Below, in pieces: positions 63,040 through 64,000 of a stretch of DNA of 64,000 nucleotides. Numbering within the stretch: the first letter of the stretch is position 1; each line of letters opens with the position of its first letter. The notes beneath the pieces were generated by a model, which was not told where the DNA came from, made no database searches, and was given only the letters and a program-made list of their open reading frames with translations. Position numbers and translations under genes: made by a program. The DNA comes from Halovulum marinum (GTDB lineage Bacteria > Pseudomonadota > Alphaproteobacteria > Rhodobacterales > Rhodobacteraceae), in assembly GCF_009697225.1 (NCBI RefSeq), contig NZ_WIND01000011.1:60218-124217 (forward strand), written 5' to 3'.

Positions 63040-64000
63040 AGCGCCAGCGCCCCGAGCGCGGCGTCCAGCGCGCCGCGTTCGGCCAGCGCCAGCCGCACCG
63101 GCAGGGTCAGGACCTGCGGCCGCAGGTCGGCGGGCAGGCGCACCGCGTCCTTCTCGGTGGTGACCGGCTGCGCGCCCAGCGCGGCCGCCTCGCGCAGCAG
63201 CCGCTCGACCACCGCGCGGCTGTAGGCGGCGTGGTCGGGAAACGCACGCGTCGCCACCACCTCGGCGCCGGTGGCGCGCAGCGAGGCGAAGAACTTCCCG
63301 GGCCGGCCGATGCCGGCGAACGCCAGGCAGCGCAGGCCCGGCCACGACATTCCGGTCGGCAGCGGTTGCAGCGAGCCCTCGGCCAGCGGCACCGCGCGCA
63401 GCTGCGGCCACTGCGCCAGCACCCGCGCCCGCGCCGGCGCCGGGCCCAGCAGCAGCACCAGGTCGGCGCGCGCCAGCCCGGCGGCGACCGGCTCGCGCAG
63501 CGGCCCGGCCGGGATCACCCGTCCGTTGCCGAAGCCTGCCTCGGCGTCGACCACCAGCAGGCTCAGGTCCTTGGCCAGGTCCGGGTTCTGGAAACCGTCG
63601 TCCAGCACGATCACCCGCGCCCCCGCCGCTTCGGCCGCCGCCGCGCCGGCGGCGCGGTCGCGCGCTACCCAGGCCGGGCCGAAGCCGGCCAGCAGCAACG
63701 GCTCGTCGCCGACCTCGGCGGCGGTGTGCGCCGCGGGATCGACCCGCACCGGCCCCGGCAGGCTGCCGCCATAGCCGCGCGACAGCGCGTGCGCGGCGAT
63801 GCCGCGTTCGGCGAAATGCTCCAGCAGCGCCGAGACCACCGGCGTCTTGCCGGTGCCGCCCGCGGTCAGGTTGCCGACGCAGATCACCGGCACGCCGGGC
63901 CGCAGCTTCGGCGGCCGCGCCACCCGGCGGGCGGTCAGCGCCGCCCACAGCGCCGCCGCCGGCGCCAGCGCCCGCGCCGCCAGCCCCGGCGCGTCCGGCG
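63036..64000 (-). CDS. lpxK: Tetraacyldisaccharide 4'-kinase LpxK (5' end beyond window)
   Basis: The minus-strand reading runs to the window edge. The visible N-terminal part is PDAPGLAARALAPAAALWAALTARR, followed by the Walker A VGNLTAGGTGKTPVV, DDGFQNPDL with the catalytic Asp pair, and a C-terminal TTEKDAVRLP. LpxK phosphorylates the 4' position of lipid A disaccharide in the inner membrane. Only the first few residues are missing beyond 64000. Internal GTG and ATG starts near 63923 would lose part of the membrane-anchoring helix and are rejected. Confidence 0.94.
   Translation of the reverse strand, partial: PDAPGLAARALAPAAALWAALTARRVARPPKLRPGVPVICVGNLTAGGTGKTPVVSALLEHFAERGIAAHALSRGYGGSLPGPVRVDPAAHTAAEVGDEPLLLAGFGPAWVARDRAAGAAAAEAAGARVIVLDDGFQNPDLAKDLSLLVVDAEAGFGNGRVIPAGPLREPVAAGLARADLVLLLGPAPARARVLAQWPQLRAVPLAEGSLQPLPTGMSWPGLRCLAFAGIGRPGKFFASLRATGAEVVATRAFPDHAAYSRAVVERLLREAAALGAQPVTTEKDAVRLPADLRPQVLTLPVRLALAERGALDAALGALAL

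Overview
The window is GC-rich chromosomal DNA from an alphaproteobacterium, most likely order Rhodobacterales (Roseobacter/Paracoccaceae type). This rests on gene content and order: hrcA-grpE divergent from rph-rdgB-hemW, the parB-parA-rsmG-mnmG-mnmE-rho-hemJ run, the PPSR-maf-aroE-coaE-dnaQ run, secB-fxsA-Tim44-Smr, a RegA/PrrA regulator, dnaK-dnaJ and a cob operon. Species cannot be named from the sequence alone.

The core of the window looks like the chromosome replication origin. Between hemJ (minus) and the DUF299/PPSR gene (plus) lies about 440 bp without a gene. It holds two consensus DnaA boxes, a box identical to the Caulobacter G-box, further near matches, an A/T-rich patch and five GANTC sites. 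Two perfect 16-bp parS sites lie 3.3 and 5.2 kb to the left, inside rsmG and over the start of mnmG, close to parAB. The nearest genes on both sides are read away from this interval.

Layout. 0-4.3 kb: a membrane nucleotide-sugar dehydratase, a receiver-like small protein, a porin and a lipoprotein. 4.3-9.1 kb: leuS-lptE-holA and a GST. 9.1-16.2 kb: mutS, grpE-hrcA, rph-rdgB-hemW. 16.2-23.6 kb: parB to hemJ, all minus strand. 23.6-24.0 kb: putative oriC. 24.0-30.3 kb: PPSR to the Smr protein. 30.3-31.6 kb: a hypothetical gene and regA. 31.8-35.1 kb: a complete 3,281-bp IS1595-family transposon. 35.2-39.6 kb: a flavoprotein, maeB and a CHAD protein. 39.7-42.9 kb: dnaJ-dnaK. 43-49.4 kb: alkB, a LysE exporter, an epimerase-like protein, yjbH-yjbF and a nitrilase. 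49.5-53.5 kb: a cell-envelope cluster (two L,D-transpeptidases and a CAP lipoprotein) and rlmN. 53.6-60.5 kb: an eight-gene cobalamin operon read leftward. 60.7-64 kb: mutY, a DUF721 protein, a DsbA-like protein and lpxK (cut by the window end).

The least ordinary part is the transposon. It sits in an HNH-endonuclease gene with a perfect 8-bp target duplication and 27-bp inverted ends. Besides its DDE transposase it carries four passenger genes: an uncharacterised 282-aa protein, a DUF6471-like protein, a possible BECR-fold nuclease and a winged-helix protein. It also holds two copies of one palindrome between divergent promoters, another perfect palindrome just before the winged-helix start codon, and a compact 85-nt sequence predicted to fold as a four-helix RNA with a GAAA tetraloop and a loop-loop pairing. 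Passenger functions are inferred from sequence pattern only.
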